DNA of 28,021 bases from a virus. The notes under the pieces are model-generated. The model did no database searches and was not told where the DNA came from. It was given only the letters and a program-made list of their open reading frames with translations. The stretch is from positions 1 through 28,021 of IMG/VR virus record IMGVR_UViG_3300045996_000539. One strand, given 5' to 3'. Each line of letters opens with the position of its first letter. The first letter of the stretch is position 1. The translations under genes were made by a program, and so were the position numbers. Below are positions 14,790-22,053 of the stretch, one piece after another.

Positions 14790-16526
14790 TCAAAATGGAA
14801 TCTCTTCATCCAAAGAAGGTTTAACGGGGTTGCTTGGTTTATCGGAGTGTACCGTTGGTAAATCATCATCTGGCGATTGCGTCCCAAAACAAGTCCCATC
14901 AAAACAATACTTCAGAATCTGCGGATATTCGTCTTGCGTATTCAACCACACCTTAATATGTGTTGGTGACGGCAACGAGTCTGTATTCTCTAATGCTTCG
15001 AGTGCTGTAGCAGGAAAAGGAAGGTCTGTTCGTTCGGACCACCATTTACCCGCCTTGCGACCAGCAAAACCTTCATGTTCAATGCAAACCCAATCATTGA
15101 ACATTTTCAAACCACAATAGTACGTCACTTTTAGAACAGGCGGGCGACCAACCTTTCTATTCGCTGTGTAAGTGATCTGCTCTACTTTAAAATCTTTGAC
15201 AATAGGCATGTTGCCTTTAAGAAGATTGGTAGTATCTGCAGTGACCTTAATCTTAACTGCAATTGGGAACTCGTGGCCGCACGCAATGCAATGACGCGCG
15301 CTAGCATGGTTCCAGGTACCCGGCGGAGGGCAGACTTCGCAAAGTTTAACGGGGGCTTCGCCTCCTCCCTCGCCGCGCTTGCGCGGTACTACCGGATCAT
15401 TAATAGGTCCGAGCTTACGAATATTTCCTGCAAAGTCAAGTGCAAGACAATTCTGCTTCGGGGTTGGGTCGATTTCGTTTCCCTTGAAGGGACGGGTCCC
15501 TCGACCGAGCATTTGTACCCAAAGGACACTAGATGTAGTTGGTCGCAGACATACAATGCAATCAACCCACGGAGAATTGAATCCTGTGGTGAGGATGTTG
15601 TTAGCGACGAGTGCACGGACTTCCCCTCTCTTAAACTTCTTAATATATTCGTCACGTTGCGCGGCAGGTGTACGGTTCGTAATAGCAAGACACGTCTCAC
15701 CAAAACCTTGCATCATTTCTGCAATATGTTCGCAATGCTCGATACCAGAAGCAAAGATCAGCCAATGCTTGCGATCGTGTGCAACCGCCAAAGCTTCTTT
15801 GAGTGCAGCATAGGTAACTTCTTGCTTATCAACCGCAATTTGAAGTTCTTTACCGTTGTAATCACCACCAGTCTTTTTAACACCTTCTACATTAAGTTCA
15901 ATCTTTGTAGGCTTCGGGATTAGGGGTGAAAGGTACCCCTCTGCAATGAGGCGATTGAATGCCTCCATCCCTGTGATGTCAAAACATACATCGTCGAAAA
16001 GCTCACCGTCTGCAATATGGCCATAACCCAAGCGATAAGGGGTTGCGGTAAGCCCAATGACCCGAAGATTAGGATTGACAGAGCGAAGCCCTTTAAGAAA
16101 GGATTGATAACTAGTCTTTTCATCGGGACCTACCAGATGTGCTTCGTCGATAACCACAAGGTCAATACGACCAAATTCAGCCCAGCGCTTAGCGACAGAC
16201 TGAATGCCTGCAAAGATAATCTGTTCGCGTGTGTCGCGCCGCTTTAATCCTGCACTGTAGATGCCAGCTGGCGCAAAAGTCCATGCTTGCAACATTTCTG
16301 CATAATTCTGTGCAATAAGTTCTTTGACGTGCGTTAAGCACATAACTTTCTGATCAGGCCATTGCTTAAACAGAGACTGAAAGAATCCGGCGATAACTAG
16401 AGATTTACCCGTTCCTGTGGGCATAGCAATAACCGGATTGCCTCCAGGCCCTCCGTTTCTGCCACCACTTCTGAAATAGGTATAAAGCGATTCGATCGCT
16501 TCTATTTGGTACTCGCGAAGAATCAT
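14790..16526 (-). CDS. SF2 DNA helicase (DEAH) with zinc finger
   Basis: A 578-residue superfamily 2 helicase. Seen: Q-motif-like ILREYQIEAI, Walker A PTGTGKS (36-42), DEAH at 127-130, motif III LTATPYRLG and the C-terminal RecA domain with NILTTGFNSPWVD and QMLGRGTRP. A zinc-finger-like segment follows (CEVCPPPGTWNHASARHCIACG). The final 150 residues are unassigned and end in acidic EEIPF, like a protein-interaction tail. It probably unwinds DNA during replication or recombination, paired with the RecB/Cas4-like nuclease. ATG 16526 overlaps the nuclease stop by 4 nt (ATGA), so it is preferred over TTG 16547. Confidence 0.88.
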   Translation of the reverse strand: MILREYQIEAIESLYTYFRSGGRNGGPGGNPVIAMPTGTGKSLVIAGFFQSLFKQWPDQKVMCLTHVKELIAQNYAEMLQAWTFAPAGIYSAGLKRRDTREQIIFAGIQSVAKRWAEFGRIDLVVIDEAHLVGPDEKTSYQSFLKGLRSVNPNLRVIGLTATPYRLGYGHIADGELFDDVCFDITGMEAFNRLIAEGYLSPLIPKPTKIELNVEGVKKTGGDYNGKELQIAVDKQEVTYAALKEALAVAHDRKHWLIFASGIEHCEHIAEMMQGFGETCLAITNRTPAAQRDEYIKKFKRGEVRALVANNILTTGFNSPWVDCIVCLRPTTSSVLWVQMLGRGTRPFKGNEIDPTPKQNCLALDFAGNIRKLGPINDPVVPRKRGEGGGEAPVKLCEVCPPPGTWNHASARHCIACGHEFPIAVKIKVTADTTNLLKGNMPIVKDFKVEQITYTANRKVGRPPVLKVTYYCGLKMFNDWVCIEHEGFAGRKAGKWWSERTDLPFPATALEALENTDSLPSPTHIKVWLNTQDEYPQILKYCFDGTCFGTQSPDDDLPTVHSDKPSNPVKPSLDEEIPF

Positions 16527-17428
16527 AAGGGAATGTGGTCTCCACAACCTTTGAGTTGTTGCTCTTTTGTGAGCGTAATATTGTGCATATTACACAACCA
16601 ATTCCCATCAGGCAAGGCTTCACTTTTGATGCACGTACGGCAATTTATTTCTATTGTACCGCCAAGTTTATGACAATGCGGGCGTTCGTCGCAGAAACGA
16701 CACTTCCAGAATCCAGGGGTGTTGCTAATTCGCTCAGGAGCTTTCTTTGCAAATACAATAGATTCGCCAAAATTCAAATATTCACCAGCGTGATAACGGT
16801 TGAGTACAATTATCTCCGCGTAAAATTCGTCATCATTTTTATTCACTGCAATGTATAGTGCGACTGGTATCCCCATCTTCTCCATGAGGATTTGCATCTG
16901 GGTATAATGCTGAGGTTTAGCTTCTCGAACGCCATCTTGCTTCAACTTGGCAAATTGTTTGTCGTTATATGTCTTGAACTCAAGAAGTGCCGCTTGTCCT
17001 TCAGGAAGATCGGGGATGCCAACGCCAACACCGTCACCTGCACCACCAACGTGCCCACCGGCATGATGAATGCGGAACTGATTACCTTCTGCGTCTTGTT
17101 GATATACTTGGATACCGATTAATTGCAGTGCAGCAATGATACGAGCTTCTTCAATATGACCACGATTAAAGAGTCGTATCATCCGTCCGATAAAACGCGG
17201 ACGTGTGAACCAGCGCCATGAATAATATACGGCACGGGGGCATTCTTTGCCAATTACTGATGCACCTAGATGCGAGCGAAATCCGTCTTCTTCCTCGCGG
17301 TACGCATCGCTCATATGCGGCAAAATGCGTCTAAGCCATCCGCGATAGGCGGCTCCTTGATCAGCTTCAATAGCTGCTTCAATAGCTGCCAGTGTCTTGG
17401 TAGCTAGCCGCACATTTGGATTTGTCAT
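16523..17428 (-). CDS. RecB/Cas4-like PD-(D/E)XK nuclease with Cys-rich C-terminus
   Basis: A 301-residue nuclease. The core has SHLGASVIGKECPRAVYYSW with a Cys, then RGHIEEARIIAAL, GAGDGVGVGIPD and LLEFKTYND, which gives the D...ExK active-site pattern, and QHYTQMQILM. The C-terminal 90 residues contain FWKCRFCDERPHCH, NCRTC and further cysteines, consistent with an iron-sulphur cluster plus a zinc-binding element, as in Cas4/AddB-type nucleases. It probably acts with the overlapping SF2 helicase gene in end processing. AAGAGG precedes the ATG, which lies after the structured leader at 17429-17540. Substrate and polarity are not known. Confidence 0.8.
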   Translation of the reverse strand: MTNPNVRLATKTLAAIEAAIEADQGAAYRGWLRRILPHMSDAYREEEDGFRSHLGASVIGKECPRAVYYSWRWFTRPRFIGRMIRLFNRGHIEEARIIAALQLIGIQVYQQDAEGNQFRIHHAGGHVGGAGDGVGVGIPDLPEGQAALLEFKTYNDKQFAKLKQDGVREAKPQHYTQMQILMEKMGIPVALYIAVNKNDDEFYAEIIVLNRYHAGEYLNFGESIVFAKKAPERISNTPGFWKCRFCDERPHCHKLGGTIEINCRTCIKSEALPDGNWLCNMHNITLTKEQQLKGCGDHIPL

Positions 17429-17443
17429 ATACGCCTCTTACTG

Positions 17444-17534
17444 GAGCGGTGGACTCAAAATTCAACCCCGCCAGAAGTCGAATATGAGGACCTAAATAGG
17501 ATCGACGGCTACACCACAAACCGTCCCACCGCTC
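17444..17534 (-). promoter_or_regulatory. Structured leader of the RecB-like nuclease gene
   Basis: On the minus strand GAGCGGTGG (17534 to 17526) pairs with CCACCGCTC (17452 to 17444), enclosing about 73 nt. Inside are GACGG/CCGTC, a short GATC/GGTC stem and the shared GCGGGGTTG (17471 to 17463), then CACCGC 11 nt later. The 3' end of the outer stem is 16 nt before the ATG. It does not fit a tRNA cloverleaf. Confidence 0.45.
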
Positions 17535-17542
17535 TAGAAAGA

Positions 17543-17570
17543 GGCGTCAACCGCCGCGGAGGTTGACGCC
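17543..17570 (-). terminator. Rho-independent terminator after the DUF669 gene
   Basis: Perfect 10-bp arms (17543-17552 and 17561-17570) with an 8-nt loop are followed on the minus strand by TCTTTCT. It lies 25 nt beyond the stop of the DUF669 gene. Confidence 0.7.
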
Positions 17571-17594
17571 AAGTTTGCTAACCAGACAGTCTTA

Positions 17595-18476
17595 TTAAGC
17601 CTTCGGCTGGTTCCAAGGGGCGGAAGCTTGCTGTGCAACCACCGCAGCCGGGGGCGGCGGAGTGACCGGGGGAGGTGCAGCAACCTGACCTGCAGCCGGC
17701 GGCGCAGTCCAAGGCTGAGCAGGAGCCGCCTGCCAACCGGCAGCCGGCGCAGCAACGACCGGAGGCGGGGGCGCAGCCGGCGGAGCCATCCTGGCGCGAA
17801 GGTCAGCTTCGTTCAAGACTTCTTGGCCCATGTAGAAGTATCCCGGAGCCGTTGGATGTGTCGTCCAACCTTCGGGCGGGAACGTAGCAACCGGGGGCGG
17901 GGGCGGCGGGGGTGCAGCAACCGGGGGTGCAGCAACCGGGGGTGCGAGGGGTGCTACAGGGGGTGCAGCAACCGGGGGAATAACCGGGGCCGTAGCAACC
18001 GGGGGCACCACAGGACCCGCGCTAACAGCGGGGCCGGCGCCAGAGTTCGGCGGAACGAAATCAATGCCCTTGTACGACTGAATCTCGTTCTTGTCTTCGT
18101 AAACCTCGCCGGTCTGTTCGTTCTTCTGACCACCAGAGACCTTGACTTTGACCCACAACGGCTTATTGTGGAGCTGCTCGGACATCTCGATGTTGAGCAC
18201 GCCAACAGCATGACCGATTGCGCTAAGCTCGCGATAAGCAATCTGCTTAGCCTGCTCGTTTCCGTTGATAAGATTGAGACGGGCAAACAACTTCTTGTTC
18301 TTGTACTGCCCTTCAACGATCGTAAAACGAATCGGAAGGTAAGCGTGTTGAGGATTGGACTTCGCCGGAGTCATCGGACCCGACTCATCAATCATAACCT
18401 TGTACCAGCCCGCAGGCACCGGATCAAAACCGGCTGCCGGCTCAATCTGGCGGACATCGATATTCAGAGCGACCAT
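17595..18476 (-). CDS. DUF669-like ssDNA-binding protein with Pro/Ala-rich tail
   Basis: A 293-residue protein. Residues 1-130 carry the DUF669 pattern (GFDPVPAGWYKVMIDESGP, KKLFARLNLINGN, YRELSAIGHAVGVL), a family seen with phage recombination genes and thought to bind single-stranded DNA. Residues about 140-290 are a proline- and alanine-rich low-complexity tail (repeats of PPVAAPP type) interrupted by one structured-looking island (PEGWTTHPTAPGYFYMGQEV). The acidic tip of bacterial SSB is absent. It sits next to a Sak4-like ATPase and a RecB-like nuclease, so a role in recombination or replication is likely. The ATG follows AGGAG. Confidence 0.75.
   Translation of the reverse strand: MVALNIDVRQIEPAAGFDPVPAGWYKVMIDESGPMTPAKSNPQHAYLPIRFTIVEGQYKNKKLFARLNLINGNEQAKQIAYRELSAIGHAVGVLNIEMSEQLHNKPLWVKVKVSGGQKNEQTGEVYEDKNEIQSYKGIDFVPPNSGAGPAVSAGPVVPPVATAPVIPPVAAPPVAPLAPPVAAPPVAAPPPPPPPVATFPPEGWTTHPTAPGYFYMGQEVLNEADLRARMAPPAAPPPPVVAAPAAGWQAAPAQPWTAPPAAGQVAAPPPVTPPPPAAVVAQQASAPWNQPKA
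17893..18005 (+). repeat. G-run repeats within the Pro/Ala tail (possible G-quadruplex)
   Basis: The plus strand, which is the template for the gene, has runs of five Gs at 17893-17897, 17899-17903, 17908-17912 and 17923-17927 and more up to 18005. The 15-nt unit GGTGCAGCAACCGGG repeats at 17911, 17926 and 17962. They encode the PPVAAP-type repeats. Confidence 0.6.
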
Positions 18477-18491
18477 AATAACTCCTAGAGT

Positions 18492-19349
18492 TTAGACATT
18501 GCGGTTGAAGACGTCGATTCCCGTAGTCTGGTGAAGAGCCTGTGCCAGCGTATTCCAGCAATTAGCCGTATTACCATTCTGCGGCGGCGCCGGGATGGAT
18601 AGTTCACCCACCATACCGAATCGATTTCCCGCCAGATAATTGGGAGTGCGGCTCAGTCCGAGGACGCGCCCCTTGTTTTGCGACGTTGCACGATTCATTG
18701 ACTTACCGTCAGTCACAAACACCGGCTCGTAGAGGAAACCGATGATATCTGCCCACTGCGTGATGCGCTCACGCTTGCCGTAGGTCTTTGAGTTTTTCGG
18801 GGAGTGAAGAAGTAGATCCCACGAGTCATATTCACCCGATGTTGGGTCCACGATTTTGTTCGAGAATACGTGGCAGGTGAGGATGATATTGATTCCAGCA
18901 TAGACTGCCAACTGGTCAAATTGGGCGAGAAGTTGGTCAAATTCTTCGTTAGCGAGGTTGTAGGCTTTACCATATCCACCATGCGCCGATTCCATCGTAA
19001 CAGTCTTCTTACCGCCGCTAGCCTTGAAGGCTGGATCGCGGCGAATAATGTGGTCATGGATATGACGCTCGAGCGCCGTAGCACTGTCGAAGATGATCGT
19101 TTTATAGGGGAATTGGTTCAGCTTCGCGTAGTGCAGCGTTTCAGCCATAAAGATTTCGACTTCTTCGAAAGTCTGTAGCATGTTGGTCTTGGCGACCGAA
19201 ACACCACCATAACCAATCTCGAGTGGCACTAGCACTGCACCGGGCGCTCCAGTGGCTAGCGTGGTTTTACCCATCTTTTCGAGACCAGAAATAACAATGC
19301 GAAGGCCCGTGCGGCTGACGCCGGTAGTGATAGTGTTGAGGATGCTCAT
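18492..19349 (-). CDS. Sak4-like RecA-fold ATPase
   Basis: A 285-residue ATPase of the type found beside DUF669 genes (Sak4/AAA_24-like). Walker A is GLEKMGKTT (22-30); Walker B is TIIFDSAT near residue 87. Further landmarks are ESAHGGYGKAYNLANEEF and NIILTCHVFSNK. Such proteins anneal or exchange DNA strands, or load helicases, in phage recombination. The ATG follows AAGGT, and its stop is 15 nt before the DUF669 start, so these two act together. A RecA-like strand exchanger or annealing-related ATPase are both possible. Confidence 0.75.
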   Translation of the reverse strand: MSILNTITTGVSRTGLRIVISGLEKMGKTTLATGAPGAVLVPLEIGYGGVSVAKTNMLQTFEEVEIFMAETLHYAKLNQFPYKTIIFDSATALERHIHDHIIRRDPAFKASGGKKTVTMESAHGGYGKAYNLANEEFDQLLAQFDQLAVYAGINIILTCHVFSNKIVDPTSGEYDSWDLLLHSPKNSKTYGKRERITQWADIIGFLYEPVFVTDGKSMNRATSQNKGRVLGLSRTPNYLAGNRFGMVGELSIPAPPQNGNTANCWNTLAQALHQTTGIDVFNRNV

Positions 19350-19393
19350 TTGGTGACCTTAACGCTTCGCTTAACAGAACACAAGCAGAACCT

Positions 19394-19603
19394 TTATGGC
19401 AGTTCGCGTAGACGCCCTGCCAGTACCAAGATATTGACAACACGATCACGATCATCAGGAGCGTACTTACGGCCGTTCTTTTTGAAGTCGGCTTGAATGT
19501 AATTCAACGTCGAATCGCGAACCGTTTCGTCGGGACGATGTGCTTGACGATTCCAGCGTCGAGTAACCTGCTCGTCGGTATCGCTATGGCGAGTGTTAAA
19601 CAT
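19394..19603 (-). CDS. Small basic protein (69 aa)
   Basis: A 69-residue protein with a helical N-terminus (MFNTRHSDTDEQVTRRWN), a middle ETVRDSTLNYIQADFKKNGR, and RDRVVNILVLAGRLREL at the end. GGAGG lies eight bases before the ATG, and the stop of the DNA ligase gene is directly adjacent. I do not recognise the family. The charge pattern is compatible with a small helical DNA- or protein-binding factor, but this is a guess. Confidence 0.65.
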   Translation of the reverse strand: MFNTRHSDTDEQVTRRWNRQAHRPDETVRDSTLNYIQADFKKNGRKYAPDDRDRVVNILVLAGRLRELP

Positions 19604-20512
19604 CTACATATCCTCCAGATCACGAAAGCCCAGGAAAACAGGGTGGCGCGGAGAGTCTTTCACTCCGTGAGGGAAGTGCTTGTACTTGACAAGTTTCCCG
19701 ATGAGTTCTTCTCGTCGCTGCCAAAAGGCAGCCCGTTGAGCAGCGGTGAATCCGGTGCCCACACTAACATCGGCGCCAGTAACCAAATCCACACACTCGA
19801 AGGCTCCGAGGGTGCCTTTTCCAATCTTGTTGTCTTGGTGGCTGCTACGTTTCGTCTGCCCAAGCTCGCCCACAAACGCTTCATTAGCATTGTGCATCTC
19901 CTCTTTGAATCTCACAATGCGGGCTTCGCCGTCTACAAAGCGTTTAACCTTAAACATCCAGCCTTGCTTCGCGGTTGCCCGTCCGTATTTATACAGTCCG
20001 GCAGGGTCGCGGCAGATGACGCCTTCATACCCTAGTGCAAGCGCTTCAGCTTCAAAAGTATCGAGGTCTTGCTGATTTTCGATTAGCTTTTGCTCGAGCA
20101 GAATGATGCGATTCGAGATGTTGTTCGTCCACGATTTGTTGTTGAACGCGCTGTAAAGCTTCTCCAGCCTTAGGGCGTAAGTTTCGAGGCTTGGGAGATT
20201 CGTAATATCGAACACGAAGTATCGGAAGTCCGGATTTCCGTCCTGCGACATAACTCCGCTTGTGGTTATCTGCATCAAGTTTTTGTGCGTCGGACTTCCA
20301 ACCGCGAGCTCCCCATCCAGGCCCTCGAGAATAGAGCTCCCCAACAATCCCTGAACTGTCTCGTTCCGGATCGGCTTCAACGCACGAGAGACAAGGATAC
20401 CGTCTCGTACCATAGCACGAACACCGTCGAGTTTGTACGATGCATATACCGGGAACCGAATCGGATTCGGCATTTCGCTGGACGCTAACATCGGTTTGAA
20501 TTGCTTTGACAT
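19604..20512 (-). CDS. ATP-dependent DNA ligase
   Basis: A 302-residue ligase that seals nicks using ATP. Motif I is YKLDGVR with the AMP-accepting K27, motif III ELAVGSPT, motif IV YEGVICRDP, motif V WMFKVKRF. A C-terminal OB-like domain continues to about residue 302, so the enzyme is a compact phage type. GAGG precedes the ATG. Its 5' end is overlapped by an out-of-frame open frame that starts upstream at 20666. It sits between the DUF7173-like gene and the small basic protein. Confidence 0.93.
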   Translation of the reverse strand: MSKQFKPMLASSEMPNPIRFPVYASYKLDGVRAMVRDGILVSRALKPIRNETVQGLLGSSILEGLDGELAVGSPTHKNLMQITTSGVMSQDGNPDFRYFVFDITNLPSLETYALRLEKLYSAFNNKSWTNNISNRIILLEQKLIENQQDLDTFEAEALALGYEGVICRDPAGLYKYGRATAKQGWMFKVKRFVDGEARIVRFKEEMHNANEAFVGELGQTKRSSHQDNKIGKGTLGAFECVDLVTGADVSVGTGFTAAQRAAFWQRREELIGKLVKYKHFPHGVKDSPRHPVFLGFRDLEDM

Positions 20513-20666
20513 TATTCGTCCTCATTGTATGCAGAAAACCGGCATGGAATGCCCTCCACGCATCAGCACGACTGTATAACGATATTTCTGAGATTTTGAA
20601 CCATTGCACGAACGCATCGTACAATGGCCCTGAACGTTTCGGAGAAGGTTTATGTTTGTGACCCAT
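20513..20666 (-). other. Coding-like 51-codon segment upstream of ligase
   Basis: From ATG 20666 a frame reads MGHKHKPSPKRSGPLYDAFV, then a helical SEISLYSRADAWRAFHAGFL, like small phage proteins with an A-W-x-A-F-xAG motif. It begins just after the stop of the preceding gene. It has no stop near the ligase ATG: the frame continues out of phase with ligase to 20052 (204 codons). Either the protein truly overlaps ligase, or a stop has been lost, or a frameshift joins it to ligase. Confidence 0.45.
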
Positions 20667-20668
20667 CT

Positions 20669-21118
20669 TTACTTCTTCGGAGCACGCGTAGAAGGTGGCG
20701 TGATATCCAACTGCGGCATGCCGTCTTTGATGATAAGAACTTGGTCTACAACCTTCAATTGTTCTTCAGTCAGCTTGCGATATTCGCTGATAACTAGCTC
20801 ATACTTCGGCTTAAAAAGCCTGCTCGAGCTAACTTCAACTTCTTCAAATTTGCTGACATTCTTGCCTTCGATCGGTGCATTGAACTGATGCATCGTCGCT
20901 TCGTCCACCTTCCGATCAATCTTTCGAATTGCCTTCAGTTGGTACTGGTCCGGCAGAACGAACGTGTTAGTACCTTCAGACGGATTTGGAAAATACGTCT
21001 TATAAATCACCGGACGCAGCAATGCTTCTTTCGCCTTAAGCTTATCAAGCTCTTCGCGCGTCTTATACCAAAGAGCAAGAGTTTCAACCGTTGCTTTGGA
21101 ATCAGGAATTTCCGACAT
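20669..21118 (-). CDS. DUF7173-like conserved phage protein
   Basis: A 149-residue protein. Seen: LALWYKTREELDKLKAKEA, FPNPSEGTNTFVLPD, a basic KAIRKIDRKVD segment and YRKLTEEQLKVVDQVLIIKD near the C-terminus. Pattern and length agree with a common uncharacterised phage family that I know as DUF7173. The ATG at 21118 has a perfect AGGAGG site; an upstream GTG/TTG frame to 21151 lacks support and would cross the dyad at 21127-21153. Its function is unknown; replication neighbours suggest a DNA-related role. Confidence 0.7.
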   Translation of the reverse strand: MSEIPDSKATVETLALWYKTREELDKLKAKEALLRPVIYKTYFPNPSEGTNTFVLPDQYQLKAIRKIDRKVDEATMHQFNAPIEGKNVSKFEEVEVSSSRLFKPKYELVISEYRKLTEEQLKVVDQVLIIKDGMPQLDITPPSTRAPKK

Positions 21119-21126
21119 TTGACCTC

Positions 21127-21153
21127 CTATGTTATGCAATAAACATAACATAG
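21127..21153. repeat. 10-bp dyad just upstream of the DUF7173-like gene
   Basis: CTATGTTATG (21127-21136) and CATAACATAG (21144-21153) pair perfectly around a 7-nt loop. On the minus strand the 3' arm abuts the AGGAGG site (21123-21128), so it could be an operator or an RNA hairpin affecting initiation. Confidence 0.5.
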
Positions 21154-21176
21154 CGTCGCATTAGAAGCCAGTACAT

Positions 21177-21299
21177 CTAACGCTTTTTGTTGGAACCCGG
21201 CATCTTATACGCTGCCGGTTGTTTGGTAGACTTAAGCGTTGCCGTCATACCAGACATGCGTCGCTGCAAGCGTGCTTGCATCTTCTTACCAGGCTTCAC
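21177..21299 (-). CDS. Small very basic protein (40 aa)
   Basis: From GTG 21299 a frame of 40 codons reads MKPGKKMQARLQRRMSGM and ends KMPGSNKKR, with 12 Lys/Arg in total and no acidic residue. GAGAAGGA lies about ten bases before the GTG, and the stop is TAG. It has a plausible translation signal, but no recognised family. Nucleic-acid binding is likely from charge alone. It lies between the tRNA-like hairpins and the DUF7173-like gene. Confidence 0.55.
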   Translation of the reverse strand: MKPGKKMQARLQRRMSGMTATLKSTKQPAAYKMPGSNKKR

Positions 21300-21513
21300 A
21301 ACACAATTCCTTCTCGTTAAACAATTGGCCCCGCCACCTCTGGCGGCTTTCAAAACGCTTGCTCGTCTTACGTTATCAGCAAGGCGTCCACGGATTCGAA
21401 CCGTGACTTAACTCACCCGATCTCGGCCAGCGAGGCGGAGTCGAACCGCACCACACTCTTGAACTAAGGGTTGCAACGGTATACTATCAGGCGCAAGCCT
21501 GCAAGTGTTCAGT
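21300..21513 (-). other. 214-nt non-coding gap with tRNA T-arm-like hairpins
   Basis: No gene fits here. On the minus strand, CACGG-TTCGAAT-CCGTG (21405 to 21389) and GCGG-TTCGACT-CCGC (21449 to 21435) both look like tRNA T-arms. Their separation (45 nt) is too short for two tRNAs and no matching acceptor or anticodon arms were found. A TAGTATAC segment lies upstream at 21477-21484, but without a -35 at proper spacing. Confidence 0.4.
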
Positions 21514-22053
21514 TTACGGCTGCTTATCTGCTCGCTTCTGCGCTGCTGCGTTCGTGTATTCGAAGTTGGCACCATAGCGCTTGGCGAGCTTAGTCTGATT
21601 GGCAGCGAGAACTTCGATACGAGAAATGTCTCGGCTGCCACGGAAACAAGCCATGTAGAACTCGTATCGGGCCATCGCTTCGGTTAGCTTGGCACGGTTA
21701 AGGTCTTGTTCGTAGATAATCCACTTCTTGGTGGCGTCAAACACCTTGCAAGACTCGACCACAATCCCTTCGATATAACCGAGCCGGCACACCGTTCGCA
21801 TCTCGCTAATGGATTCAATAACTGTCTCAAAAGAGATTCCAATCGCGTCGCGCAGGCCTTCCATGTAGAACTCGAGGTCGCCAAGTTCTTCGATGATATT
21901 CTCGTGGTCACCCAAACCTTCAAGTAACTCACCGGCTTCACCCATCAAACAAGACGAATGATGCCACGCCGCTGCCTTCTGCGGAGTCAACGACTGCGCA
22001 ATGAGATTACCTTGCTTTGAGAGCTTACGAACCATCACGTCAAATTCGATCAT
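21514..22053 (-). CDS. mazG: Tandem MazG-like nucleotide pyrophosphohydrolase
   Basis: A 179-residue all-alpha NTP pyrophosphohydrolase-like protein. The first half has the MazG site: GEAGELLEG, then ENIIEELGDLEFYM (ExxE...ExxD). The second half repeats the same helices (KLTEAMARYEFYMACFRGSR) but with acidic residues replaced, so it is a degenerate copy. MazG enzymes dimerise, so this looks like a single-chain dimer with one active site. Phage MazG proteins degrade nucleotides, such as (p)ppGpp-like or unwanted dNTPs; which one cannot be read here. The ATG overlaps the upstream primase stop by 4 nt. Confidence 0.8.
   Translation of the reverse strand: MIEFDVMVRKLSKQGNLIAQSLTPQKAAAWHHSSCLMGEAGELLEGLGDHENIIEELGDLEFYMEGLRDAIGISFETVIESISEMRTVCRLGYIEGIVVESCKVFDATKKWIIYEQDLNRAKLTEAMARYEFYMACFRGSRDISRIEVLAANQTKLAKRYGANFEYTNAAAQKRADKQP

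Noticed and set aside
17444-17534. A long-variable-arm tRNA in the nuclease leader
   Set aside because: The outer stem looks like an acceptor stem, but no TTCRANY T-loop and no proper D-arm are found.
17628-18488. Long plus-strand open frame (286 aa) opposite the DUF669 gene
   Set aside because: It is an Arg/Ser-rich shadow caused by the G+C-rich Pro/Ala repeats of the minus-strand gene. It has no ribosome site and no recognisable domain.
21389-21480. A tRNA gene in the gap after mazG
   Set aside because: Two T-arm-like hairpins are present, but no acceptor-stem partner, D-arm or anticodon arm pairs with them, so no cloverleaf can be drawn.
21477-21484. TAGTATAC box after mazG as a promoter
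   Set aside because: The only TTGC -35 candidate lies 12 nt away, too close for a sigma70-type promoter.
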